Both the position numbers and the translations under genes were made by a program. From the NCBI GenBank assembly GCA_947627725.1, contig CANQXE010000013.1, positions 1-64,000 on the forward strand: a DNA stretch of 64,000 nt. Reading direction: 5' to 3'. This document shows, piece by piece, positions 9,388-17,149 of the stretch; position 1 is the stretch's first letter, and the number at the start of each line of letters is the position of its first letter. Origin of the DNA: an uncultured Clostridia bacterium (lineage in GTDB: Bacteria > Bacillota > Clostridia > Oscillospirales > Acutalibacteraceae). The notes beneath the pieces were generated by a model. The model was not told where the DNA came from. It was given only the letters and a program-made list of their open reading frames with translations, and did no database searches.

Positions 9388-10314
9388 ATTTTTGATTGGC
9401 TTGGCGATATCGTATCAGGACTCGGTGATGCAATAGGTAACGCCTTTGGAAGTATTTCGGATAAACTGATTGACGGAATATTAAACAGAATTATTCAGTG
9501 GATATTTACAGTTATCTATGACGGAATCGCTGAATTTTTTACAATGATAAGCCGACTCGGAGTTGAAATATTTGAACTCGACTGGGTGAATGCAGTCGTT
9601 AAGTTGTTTTCTCTGTTTGGCTGGACTTTGTTTGTTGTCGGGCTTGTAGTATCAGCTTTTGACTTGGCTATTGAATATCAGAACGGCAGAGCAAGTATAC
9701 ACGGTACTGCGATGAACTGGATTAAAGGTTTTATGGCGGTTTCGCTGTTTACCATAACACCAATTGAGTTATATAAATTCTGCGTTACATTGCAGAATAC
9801 TTTATCGAAAGATTTAACAAGAATCTTTGCATCGCAGCAAGGAACAACACTCGGCGAGGTTGCGTTGAAAACCTTACAATTTGCATTTTTTAAAGATGGT
9901 GCAATAGTACAAGCCGGACTGTTTGAACTTGTGGCAATAATCGCACTCGGTTATTGTACCGTAAAAATCTTCTTTGACAACATCAAACGAGGTGGAATAC
10001 TGCTTGTTCAGATTGCAGTCGGCAGTCTATATATGTTTTCCATTCCGAGAGGCTACGGAGAAGGATTTACACAATGGATGAAACAAGTAATTGCTTTATG
10101 TTTGACTGCATTTTTACAGACAACTTTGCTCTTTCTCGGATTGCTTACTTGGACAGACAACATGCTCCTTGCAATCGGAATTATGATGGCAGCATCGGAA
10201 GTGCCGAGAATCGCAGAGAGATTCGGTCTTGATACAAGTGTTAAGTTTAATATGATGAGTGCAGTTCACATGACTTCTACTGCCGTTAATCTTGCAAAGA
10301 ATATTGCAAAGTAG
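9388..10314 (+). CDS. TrbL/VirB6-like conjugation membrane protein, apparent ATT start
   Basis: About 308 residues. Protein similarity should begin at FDWLGDIVSGLG; the only well-placed initiation codon after GGAGG (8-base spacing) is ATT. An in-frame ATG at 9343 lies inside the terminator hairpin and is unlikely. The protein has about six hydrophobic segments, including LFGWTLFVVGLVVSAFDL and FMAVSLFTITPIE, typical of TrbL/VirB6 inner-membrane channel proteins of Firmicutes ICEs. It probably forms part of the DNA-transfer pore. Confidence 0.78.
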   Translation: MFDWLGDIVSGLGDAIGNAFGSISDKLIDGILNRIIQWIFTVIYDGIAEFFTMISRLGVEIFELDWVNAVVKLFSLFGWTLFVVGLVVSAFDLAIEYQNGRASIHGTAMNWIKGFMAVSLFTITPIELYKFCVTLQNTLSKDLTRIFASQQGTTLGEVALKTLQFAFFKDGAIVQAGLFELVAIIALGYCTVKIFFDNIKRGGILLVQIAVGSLYMFSIPRGYGEGFTQWMKQVIALCLTAFLQTTLLFLGLLTWTDNMLLAIGIMMAASEVPRIAERFGLDTSVKFNMMSAVHMTSTAVNLAKNIAK

Positions 10315-10322
10315 GTGAATAT

Positions 10323-10685
10323 ATGGCAGATTTAACAAGAGATGAACTTGTTATTGGCGATATGGAAGTCAATGATGATTGTTCAGGAGTATCATCATAC
10401 ATCGAAACTTGGTTTGATGTTGACAAAAAGTTCGGAACAAATATAAATGACGATTGTGACTCGTGGGTGAATTTCTACGCCGAATATTTTCCCGATAGTG
10501 ATGAACTTAAATGCGAATACTTTGTTGACACACCATATGACAATAAGTGTTACGCATATATTCCGACCGAAAATGAAAAAAGTCTCATAATTTCTCTAAT
10601 GGAAGAATTTTGCCAAAAAGAAGAAAATATGAGCATTCGTAAATTTATTGAATTATCTGATCAGGAAATTGAACTGACTATGTAA
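10323..10685 (+). CDS. Conserved acidic ICE protein of unknown function
   Basis: A 120-residue strongly acidic soluble protein with GTAGGTGAATATATG at its start, eight bases after the TrbL-like gene. No domain is recognised. Notable segments are SYIETWFDVDKKFG and SWVNFYAEYFP. It ends EIELTM, again with terminal methionine in an acidic context. A strong promoter for the type I toxin locus RNA starts right after its stop codon. Confidence 0.6.
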   Translation: MADLTRDELVIGDMEVNDDCSGVSSYIETWFDVDKKFGTNINDDCDSWVNFYAEYFPDSDELKCEYFVDTPYDNKCYAYIPTENEKSLIISLMEEFCQKEENMSIRKFIELSDQEIELTM

Positions 10686-10694
10686 ATATTAGTG

Positions 10695-10723
10695 TTGACA
10701 ATTTAAAATATTGATTATATAAT
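10695..10723 (+). promoter_or_regulatory. Promoter of the putative antitoxin RNA
   Basis: Consensus -35 TTGACA and -10 TATAAT with a 17-base spacer. No coding sequence follows on this strand before the terminator near 10819, so the product would be a ~90-base untranslated RNA. Confidence 0.75.
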
Positions 10724-10729
10724 ATAAAT

Positions 10730-10822
10730 GAACAAGGAGTTATCCAATAGACGGTTAGCCCCAATGTTGGTTAAAAAAGATTAATCCTTAAGTTGGTAGC
10801 TTGGCGGTTAATCTTTTTTTAT
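10730..10822 (+). ncRNA. Putative antisense antitoxin RNA
   Basis: Predicted transcript from the TTGACA/TATAAT promoter to a hairpin built from AAAGATTAA and TTAATCTTT followed by Ts. Its 3' part is fully complementary to the last codons and 3' end of the toxin mRNA on the other strand. Its 5' leader (GGAGTTATCC, then GGTTAGCCC) nearly repeats the leader of the toxin transcript. This layout matches type I toxin-antitoxin loci in which two converging RNAs overlap at a shared terminator (txpA/ratA- or par-like). Confidence 0.6.
10779..10820. terminator. Bidirectional terminator shared by toxin and antitoxin RNAs
   Basis: AAAGATTAAtCC and GGcgGTTAATCTTT form the stem. A-run and T-run flank it on both sides, so it can end both converging transcripts. 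Confidence 0.65.
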
Positions 10823-10876
10823 TATTATAACAATTGCGAGAATAAGTACGAGAGTAATTATAGTTGCATATTCCAT
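10808..10876 (-). CDS. 22-residue hydrophobic type I toxin peptide
   Basis: A tiny reading frame with a strong ribosome site (GGAGGGCGATATT before ATG). It begins MEYATIITLVLIL and ends in a positively charged KKD; 16 of the residues between form a single membrane helix. This fits small membrane-acting toxins of type I systems (Fst / holin-like family), which depolarise or perturb the membrane when antitoxin RNA is lost. It lies on the strand opposite to the transfer operon, with its own promoter and a converging antisense RNA. The family assignment is by shape and context, not by sequence identity. Confidence 0.68.
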   Translation of the reverse strand: MEYATIITLVLILAIVIIIKKD

Positions 10877-10945
10877 AATATCGCCCTCCTCAGATAAATC
10901 TCAAGAGGGTTAAAAGATACACCCTCTCAGAAAGAAAGGGCTAAC

Positions 10946-10978
10946 CGCCTATGTCTTTTAGGATAACTCCATGCCGGA
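10946..10978 (-). repeat. Leader repeat of the toxin transcript
   Basis: Reads GGAGTTATCC ... GGCGGTTAGCCC on the minus strand; an inverted partner sits at 10737-10758. A second copy, GGAATTATCC, lies just upstream at about 10978-10987. The toxin leader also contains GGCGGTTA, complementary to TAACCGCC near the toxin stop codon, so a 5'-3' fold that hides the ribosome site is possible. Confidence 0.5.
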
Positions 10979-11006
10979 TAATTCCTAAGACCGAAGTCCT
11001 GAATAT

Positions 11007-11035
11007 ATTATATATACTATTACTACAAATTGCAA
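11007..11035 (-). promoter_or_regulatory. Promoter of the toxin mRNA
   Basis: On the minus strand, -35 TTGCAA and -10 TATAAT with a 17-base spacer. Transcription would start near 11000, giving a leader of about 120 bases before the toxin ATG. Confidence 0.65.
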
Positions 11036-11099
11036 CAAGAATTTACAACACCTATCAACTCCGATAGGTGTTATTTTTTTACCCAAACAGGAGGAAAAA

Positions 11100-11489
11100 G
11101 TGAACAAACAATTTATCTATCCGCAGAATATGAGAGCATCTGCTACGCTGTGGCTTTGGAGTCTGAAAGACTTTGCCATCATTGTAGTCGGTGCTCTTTT
11201 TTCTGCAATGGTGCTTGCCACCACACGAATCTTAATCCCTGCGGTGCTTACCGCGACCTTTGCATTTTTGAGTATCCGCAATGATGAAACTACAATACTT
11301 GACTTCATTAAATATGCAGTCAGGTATTTCATATCCACACAGCAGTATTTTGAGTGGGGATTGAAAAGCAAACCCTTAACAAAGCAGAAAAAGGAGGTGC
11401 GTAATGATTCCGCCGTCAATTCGCACACAAACGCAAATAAAGAGGCAGCTTTATTGCCTGCGACCAACAACAAGAAAGAAGGTGAATAA
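11100..11489 (+). CDS. VirB3/PrgI-like conjugation membrane protein
   Basis: A 129-residue protein; GTG start after AGGAGGAAAA. Two hydrophobic segments (about residues 23-60) follow a short N-terminal YPQNMRAS region, then a charged C-terminus. This is the usual shape of PrgI/VirB3-type proteins, which sit in the membrane and associate with the VirB4 ATPase. It lies at the head of a tightly spaced block leading to VirB4. Confidence 0.75.
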   Translation: MNKQFIYPQNMRASATLWLWSLKDFAIIVVGALFSAMVLATTRILIPAVLTATFAFLSIRNDETTILDFIKYAVRYFISTQQYFEWGLKSKPLTKQKKEVRNDSAVNSHTNANKEAALLPATNNKKEGE

Positions 11490-11494
11490 TATTT

Positions 11495-12091
11495 ATGTTC
11501 GGATTCAGCAAAAAGAAGAATAAGAATACCGTTCAGGACCTTATTGGTATTGAAACATTTACAAAACGAGGACTTAAAACCAAGTACGGCGAGCTTGTGT
11601 ACTTTATGATAAGTCCTACCAATATATCCGTGCTGTCAAACGAGAATATTCAGACAAAGATTTGGCACTTAATGCAGGTTCTGTCTGCACAGCCGAATAT
11701 TGAAATCACTTGTATTGACTCGTGCGAGAGATTCGATGACAATAAAACATTTATGGTAGACAGACTCGGTGATGAAGAAAATCCAAGTGTAAAGGATTGT
11801 CTTGCAAAAGATATTGATTATCTTGATAACATACAGATTGAAATGTCAACTGCAAGACAGTTTATGTTTTCCGTGCGTTTCAGAAAAGAAAAGGAAGAAC
11901 AGATTTTTAATCAGGTAAACAAGGTTGAAAAGGCTATTGCAGAACAGGGCTTTGAGGTGAAAAGAGCAAAGAAAGATGATATAAAAAGATTTCTTGCAAT
12001 ATACTTTGGTGCATCCATGCAGGGTGAATTAATCCCGGATGTAGACGGAGGTGACTGCTTTGAAGAAGAAATCAAAAAGGCGGTGGCTTAA
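11495..12091 (+). CDS. Conserved ICE transfer protein, VirB4-associated
   Basis: A 198-residue soluble protein located between the VirB3-like and VirB4 genes, a position kept in many Firmicutes ICEs. It contains a DLIGIETFTKRGLKTKYGEL segment, resembling the N-terminal domain of VirB4-family partner proteins, and an RFRKEKEEQ helix. No catalytic motif is visible. It probably belongs to the transfer complex; the exact role is unknown. Its end overlaps the sortase start by 32 bases. Confidence 0.62.
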   Translation: MFGFSKKKNKNTVQDLIGIETFTKRGLKTKYGELVYFMISPTNISVLSNENIQTKIWHLMQVLSAQPNIEITCIDSCERFDDNKTFMVDRLGDEENPSVKDCLAKDIDYLDNIQIEMSTARQFMFSVRFRKEKEEQIFNQVNKVEKAIAEQGFEVKRAKKDDIKRFLAIYFGASMQGELIPDVDGGDCFEEEIKKAVA

Positions 12092-12806
12092 TTTTATGAT
12101 TACAATTTGCTTTATTATCTTCGCAGTAGTCCTCTGCTATCTGATATATAACTTTAATATTGATTCACAGGATCAGAAACAGTTTGACGATATGGCACAG
12201 ACAATTACTATTGAAGAAGATAATGATGACAGTAACGATAGTGACAGCGGAATAACCGATTTAATAAACAGGAATTCCGATTGTATCGGCTGGCTAAGAA
12301 TCAGCGGAACAAAGATTGATTATCCTGTTATGCAGACAAAGGATAATCCGCAGTATTATCTGCGCCGTGATTTCAATAAGCAGTATTCCTATTTAGGTAC
12401 ACCGTTTATGGACTCAAGGTGTGATGCAAACTACGATAACAACCTTATCGTTTACGGACACAATATGAAAGACGGAAAAATGTTTGCAGACCTTTTGAAA
12501 TACAGAGAACATTCCTATTTTAAAGAGCATAACATCATTCATTTTATTACGCCGAACGGTGTTCAGGAATATGAAGTTATTGCAGTCAGCAAAGTCAAAA
12601 ATGATGATGAATGGTACGGCTATACCTGTCAGACCGATAAGGAATCATTCAGCAATTTAATATCCCATATCAAAAATAAATCCCTTTACTTTACAGAAGA
12701 ATCTGTTGAGTATGGGGATCATTTTTTAACTCTTTCCACTTGTGAGTATTCACAGACAAACGGAAGATTAATCGTTATAGCGAAAAGGAGTGACACGAAT
12801 GTTTAA
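12060..12806 (+). CDS. Class B sortase
   Basis: A 248-residue transpeptidase. TTG is taken as start because it lies 8 bases after GGAGG; an upstream GTG overlaps that site. An N-terminal membrane anchor (residues ~8-30) is followed by a sortase domain with GWLRISGTKIDYPV. The catalytic triad is visible: His134 (YGHNM), Cys228 (LSTCEY) and Arg236 (GRLIVIAKR). It should cleave a motif such as TPKTG and attach the adhesin encoded upstream to the cell wall. The gene is nested in the transfer operon and overlaps VirB4 by eight bases. Confidence 0.88.
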   Translation: MKKKSKRRWLNFMITICFIIFAVVLCYLIYNFNIDSQDQKQFDDMAQTITIEEDNDDSNDSDSGITDLINRNSDCIGWLRISGTKIDYPVMQTKDNPQYYLRRDFNKQYSYLGTPFMDSRCDANYDNNLIVYGHNMKDGKMFADLLKYREHSYFKEHNIIHFITPNGVQEYEVIAVSKVKNDDEWYGYTCQTDKESFSNLISHIKNKSLYFTEESVEYGDHFLTLSTCEYSQTNGRLIVIAKRSDTNV

Positions 12807-14634
12807 GAAGAAAAAACAGATTGAACTGACAGAAACACAAAAAGAAGAAATCCGCATTAAAGATTTCTTTGACCGTATTCTGCCGAGTACAATAAAATTT
12901 TCAACAGATCATTATATCATCGGTGACAGTTACCGATGTGTATGGGCAATCAAGGAATATCCGCCCACTACGGAAGAACTTGCTTTGTTCTCACAGCTTG
13001 CCGACAGAAACAATTTAACTGTCCGCTTGTATTCAAGGCTTGTTGATGCACTTGAACAGCGAAAGATTATACAGAATGCTACAAGACGAAACAAACTGAG
13101 CACAGGCAGCAACGATGCCGTTGAGAATATTACTGCCGAAGGCAACTTACAGGATGTTGTTACTCTCATTGCAGAACTGCGAAAGAACAAAGAGCCGTTG
13201 CTCCATTGTGCAGTATATCTTGAACTGAAAGCAGAATCCATGGAAAAACTTCGTGAATTGCAGGCAGATATAAATATGGAGCTTACACGTTCAAAGATGT
13301 CGGTTGACCGCTTGACCTTGCGGCAGAAAGAAGGCTTTTTGTCTGTTCTGCCGTGCGGTGCGAATATGTTCAAGGAACAGTTTGAACGAGTGCTCCCGGC
13401 AAGCTCGGTTGCAAACCTTTATCCGTTTAACTATTCAGGCAAGACCGATCCGAAAGGCTTTTTTATCGGCAGGGATAAGTACGGAACAAATATCCTTGTT
13501 GACTTTGACCGCAGAGCCGATGACAAGACAAATGCAAACTGCTTGATACTCGGCAACTCAGGTCAAGGCAAGTCATTCCTTATGAAGTTAATCCTTACAA
13601 ATCTTCGTGAATCAGGAAAACGAATAATATCGCTTGATCCTGAAGCCGAATATGAAGAATTAACCAAAGCACTCGGCGGCTGTTATATTGACTTTATGAG
13701 CGGTGAATATATCATTAATCCTTTAGAACCTAAATCCTTTGGAGAGGCAGATAAGGAATACGATCAATTCACTCCCGAAGCCTTCCGCAAAATAACAAGA
13801 TTAAGTCAGCATATTGCATATTTAAAAGACTTTTTCAGAGCATACAAGGAATTCAACGATGAACAGCTTGATACCCTTGAAATTATCCTCACCAAGTTAT
13901 ACAAGAACTTCGGTATTACCGACTACACAGATTATGATAAACTGAGCAAAACAGACTATCCGATTATGTCAGACCTTTATGAATTGCTTGAAAAGGAATA
14001 CAAAGGCTATCAGCATAATCAGAAGAATATCTACAGAGAAAAAACATTACAGGAATTATGTCTCGGATTGCACTCCATGTGTATCGGAACAGAAAGTAAA
14101 TATTTCAACGGACACACAAATATCGTTGACGATAAATTCCTCTGTTTTGGTGTTAAAGGACTTATGGATACCAATCGCAGACTCAAGGATGCAATGCTTT
14201 TCAATGTGTTATCGTATATGACAAACGAACTGCTCGGCAAGGGCAACGCCGTTGCAGCTATTGATGAATTGTATTTATTCTTAACCAATATGACTGCGAT
14301 TGAGTATATCCGAAACGCATCCAAGCGTGTTCGTAAAAAGGAAAGCTCGGTTATTCTTGCATCACAGAATATTGACGATTTCTTGATTGATGGTGTAAAG
14401 GAATACACAAAGCCGTTATTCTCAATTCCGACACATCAGTTTTTATTCAATGCCGGCAATATCGAACCGAAAGTATATATTGATACCATGCAGCTTGAAC
14501 CATCAGAATTTGAACTGATCAAGTATCCCGAAAGGGGCACTTGTCTTTACAGATGTGGAAACGAAAGATATCTGCTCCAAGTTATTGCTCCCGAATTCAA
14601 GCAGAAAATGTTTGGTAAAGCTGGTGGAAGATAG
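12799..14634 (+). CDS. VirB4-family conjugation ATPase
   Basis: A 611-residue ATPase that energises type IV secretion at the inner membrane. ATG at 12799 follows AAAGGAGTGACACGA and is preferred to an upstream start. The Walker A motif GNSGQGKS is at residues 252-259, and AAIDELYLFL around residue 490 is Walker B. The segment ILASQNIDDFLIDG is the usual motif after Walker B. Length is short relative to Gram-negative VirB4 but normal for Firmicutes ICE versions. Confidence 0.93.
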   Translation: MFKKKKQIELTETQKEEIRIKDFFDRILPSTIKFSTDHYIIGDSYRCVWAIKEYPPTTEELALFSQLADRNNLTVRLYSRLVDALEQRKIIQNATRRNKLSTGSNDAVENITAEGNLQDVVTLIAELRKNKEPLLHCAVYLELKAESMEKLRELQADINMELTRSKMSVDRLTLRQKEGFLSVLPCGANMFKEQFERVLPASSVANLYPFNYSGKTDPKGFFIGRDKYGTNILVDFDRRADDKTNANCLILGNSGQGKSFLMKLILTNLRESGKRIISLDPEAEYEELTKALGGCYIDFMSGEYIINPLEPKSFGEADKEYDQFTPEAFRKITRLSQHIAYLKDFFRAYKEFNDEQLDTLEIILTKLYKNFGITDYTDYDKLSKTDYPIMSDLYELLEKEYKGYQHNQKNIYREKTLQELCLGLHSMCIGTESKYFNGHTNIVDDKFLCFGVKGLMDTNRRLKDAMLFNVLSYMTNELLGKGNAVAAIDELYLFLTNMTAIEYIRNASKRVRKKESSVILASQNIDDFLIDGVKEYTKPLFSIPTHQFLFNAGNIEPKVYIDTMQLEPSEFELIKYPERGTCLYRCGNERYLLQVIAPEFKQKMFGKAGGR

Positions 14635-14702
14635 TAATATGCTTGACTTTCTTTTTATAAAAGTTTATCATATCAATTGATAATATATTAAGAGGTAAAT
14701 AT

Positions 14703-15344
14703 ATGGAAAATTTCATAAATGAACTTAAAACTAATGCGTGTTCTAAGACGGACTATGAAAGAAAAAAAAGCGACAATTCCAATAATATGCAAGAAATTGA
14801 CTTTTTTTGTAATGAATTGAAAAATTCTATTATGCAATATAGCTTATCAGAAAGTAAAAAAGGCAATTATGTAATAAATGATAATATTCGATATTTGTGT
14901 TTAAGAATTATAATTCATTCTCAGTTTGATTTATTTGGAAATTCAATTCAAACAAATAATATTTCTACGGATTATAAAATCATATCAATTAAAGAATCTA
15001 ACTTTGGTTTAGATAATGAAATGTCTTGGGATTATCACGAATACAAAAAAATTGCTCCATTTGGAAAAAATATTTTTTCTGATCCATTATTTCCTTTATG
15101 TGCAACTATTAGGACTTATACAGTAGACCATGCTACTAAAATTCAAAAGTTTTTTGGTAAACATAATATAATCAAAGGACAACAACTTATATCAAATGAT
15201 GAAATAGTTTTTAAAATGAAAGATTTTTTTGTTGAATCTTTTGGTACTGATGTTGACTATAAAACGAATTTCCAAGCTATATTTAGGTATGGTAAAGACT
15301 ATGTTCATGCTTATAGGCTTCATGATATTAAAATCTTTTTTTAA
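14703..15344 (+). CDS. Unrecognised AT-rich cargo protein
   Basis: A 213-residue soluble protein with a good ribosome site (AGAGGTAAATATATG) that I do not recognise. It is Asn-, Ile- and Phe-rich, its DNA is more AT-rich than the transfer genes around it, and it interrupts the usual VirB4-to-NlpC/P60 order. The C-terminal ~60 residues (VESFGTDVDYKTN, YGKDYVHAYRL) look globular. It has its own terminator. Likely an inserted cargo gene, possibly for defence or exclusion; that is only inference from position. Confidence 0.55.
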   Translation: MENFINELKTNACSKTDYERKKSDNSNNMQEIDFFCNELKNSIMQYSLSESKKGNYVINDNIRYLCLRIIIHSQFDLFGNSIQTNNISTDYKIISIKESNFGLDNEMSWDYHEYKKIAPFGKNIFSDPLFPLCATIRTYTVDHATKIQKFFGKHNIIKGQQLISNDEIVFKMKDFFVESFGTDVDYKTNFQAIFRYGKDYVHAYRLHDIKIFF

Positions 15345-15364
15345 TCATTATAGAAACTTAATTG

Positions 15365-15396
15365 TAAGACCTTGCATTAGCAGGTCTTATTTTTTC
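15365..15396 (+). terminator. Rho-independent terminator
   Basis: AAGACCT and AGGTCTT flank a nine-base loop, followed by ATTTTTT. It isolates the inserted 213-residue gene from the downstream hydrolase gene. Confidence 0.8.
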
Positions 15397-15413
15397 AAAG
15401 AAGGTGAAAATAT

Positions 15414-16451
15414 ATGAATGCAGAAGTTGCCACCGCGAAAGCAGCCGTTGCAGTTGCATCGGATAAGCGAGGGCGAGTTGCTATTGCGACAATTTTATGT
15501 TCAATAATAATGCTGTTCTTTCTGCCTTTGATTGTGTATATGGGCGTTATGAGTAATCTCGGTGAAATGGAGATTGATACCGTTCAGGTACAGCAGATGA
15601 TAGTACAGAATATGTCAGCAGAAGAAAAGGCAAAACTCCAGCACCTTGAAGATGTTATGATTGGAATCGGCAAGGAATTTCAGAAAAGAAAACTGAATAA
15701 CTACACTATCAAAAAGGCACAGGCGTTATACGCTTGTGCCCTTTATAATATAGAGAAAACCGATGCCGACTTCATAACAAAGTATACAGACTGTTTTGAG
15801 CAAGCAGAAACAGACGAAGATTTGAGAAACGCAGTTTTTTCTGTCTTTGGTGTGCAGATCAATGCCGATGAGTGGGGTAACCTTATGAGCGTTATCAAAA
15901 ATACAGTGATTGACATTGATTTATCCGATACCGATAAGAACAATCTTGATTTAGTCAAGTGGGCGGAATTTGCCTATAACAACCACTGGGGATATGTGTG
16001 GGGTTCACACGGTCAGGTGCTGACAGAAAAGGAACTGAACAGGCTTAAAGGTGTGTTCGGCTCTCATGTAACGGACAAGGAAGCATATATCCGTGAGCAT
16101 TGGTTCGGCAGAAGAACATCGGACTGCGTAGGTCTGATTAAAGGCTATGGCTGGTATAACGAGGAATCAGGAACGATTAAATACGGAACAAACGGAATGC
16201 AGGATGTTACAGCAGACGGAATGTTTGCTGCTGCAACAGAAAAAGGAACAATCGGTACAATGCCCGATATTCCCGGTCTTGCAGTATGGCATCAGGGACA
16301 TATCGGTGTGTATATCGGAAACGGATATGTTATCCATGCGGCCAACACCTATGACGGCGTTATCAAAACACCGATAACCTCAAGCGGTTGGACACACTGG
16401 CTGAAAGTTCCGTATATCAACTATATTGAAGAAAGCGAGGAAAAAGGATGA
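15414..16451 (+). CDS. NlpC/P60 cell-wall hydrolase of the transfer system
   Basis: A 345-residue membrane-anchored peptidoglycan hydrolase. One membrane helix lies at about residues 23-44 (IATILCSIIMLFFLPLIVYM), then a helical stalk, then an NlpC/P60 domain from about residue 180. The catalytic cysteine is in RTSDCVGLIKGY and histidines in WHQGHIGVYIG and YVIHAANT. It would open the wall locally for the conjugation channel, like VirB1 equivalents in Gram-positive systems. The last four bases overlap the next gene. Confidence 0.88.
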   Translation: MNAEVATAKAAVAVASDKRGRVAIATILCSIIMLFFLPLIVYMGVMSNLGEMEIDTVQVQQMIVQNMSAEEKAKLQHLEDVMIGIGKEFQKRKLNNYTIKKAQALYACALYNIEKTDADFITKYTDCFEQAETDEDLRNAVFSVFGVQINADEWGNLMSVIKNTVIDIDLSDTDKNNLDLVKWAEFAYNNHWGYVWGSHGQVLTEKELNRLKGVFGSHVTDKEAYIREHWFGRRTSDCVGLIKGYGWYNEESGTIKYGTNGMQDVTADGMFAAATEKGTIGTMPDIPGLAVWHQGHIGVYIGNGYVIHAANTYDGVIKTPITSSGWTHWLKVPYINYIEESEEKG

Positions 16452-17083
16452 TTACAGATATTTCAAAAGAACGGCAGACAGAAATTCTTGGAAAAGCACT
16501 TGATTGGTTTTCGGAACATTATGATTTTGAAGAACTGTATGAAATATTGACAGACAAACTCACGATGACCGATGATGAAATAGATTTTTATGGCTTTGAA
16601 TTATCAGACTTTAATCTAAAATCAGGAGCATCAATGGTTCATCTCCATGAGGAAAACGATGACTGTTATTTATATCTCAGTAAATCTATTGATTTATTCA
16701 GAATGGCTATTGCGTATCAGTATGATATAAAGAATAAAATAGCTGACTTAAAACTCGAAAGTTTTGCAAGTGCATTTGAAAACGCAAGTGTTACAAATCA
16801 TCTTGCTTATTCTGTTGTCAGCCGAAATCTATCTGAATATGATGATGTTTTAAATTTGTACCAACTTGATTTTGAAAACAACACTTTGAGCGTTTGCAAT
16901 AAAAACAGCGGTGAGTGGAGCAGTTTCCATCTATGTGATATTGGTGAAGCCATTGATGAGGCAACATTCAATGATAAATTACCTATAGAAGATAAACACA
17001 GTATTTTTATACAGCAGCTCATCGGAAAGGAAATAACCGAAACCGATGAAGAAGAAAGCGAAAGTCCCTCAATGCGTATGTAA
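16448..17083 (+). CDS. Conserved ICE protein of unknown function
   Basis: A 211-residue soluble acidic protein, starting inside the end of the hydrolase gene (ATGA overlap). No domain with known function is seen. The N-terminal segment FSEHYDFEELYEILTDKLTMTDDEIDFYGFEL looks like a helical pair. It ends DEEESESPSMRM, the clearest example of the acidic plus Ser/Met tail. A terminator follows, so this gene closes the operon. Confidence 0.65.
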   Translation: MITDISKERQTEILGKALDWFSEHYDFEELYEILTDKLTMTDDEIDFYGFELSDFNLKSGASMVHLHEENDDCYLYLSKSIDLFRMAIAYQYDIKNKIADLKLESFASAFENASVTNHLAYSVVSRNLSEYDDVLNLYQLDFENNTLSVCNKNSGEWSSFHLCDIGEAIDEATFNDKLPIEDKHSIFIQQLIGKEITETDEEESESPSMRM

Positions 17084-17102
17084 CATTATATATAATAACC
17101 CA

Positions 17103-17132
17103 AAGGCAGACAATCTGTCAGCCTTATTTTTT
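17103..17132 (+). terminator. Rho-independent terminator
   Basis: AAGGC-GACA and TGTC-GCCTT arms around ATC, followed by ATTTTTT. Confidence 0.75.
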
Positions 17133-17149
17133 GGGGAGGTGACAATTAA

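Noticed and set aside
11030-11284. 84-residue cysteine-rich frame
   Set aside because: It overlaps the VirB3-like gene in another frame and lacks a ribosome site; the VirB3-like frame is clearly the real one.
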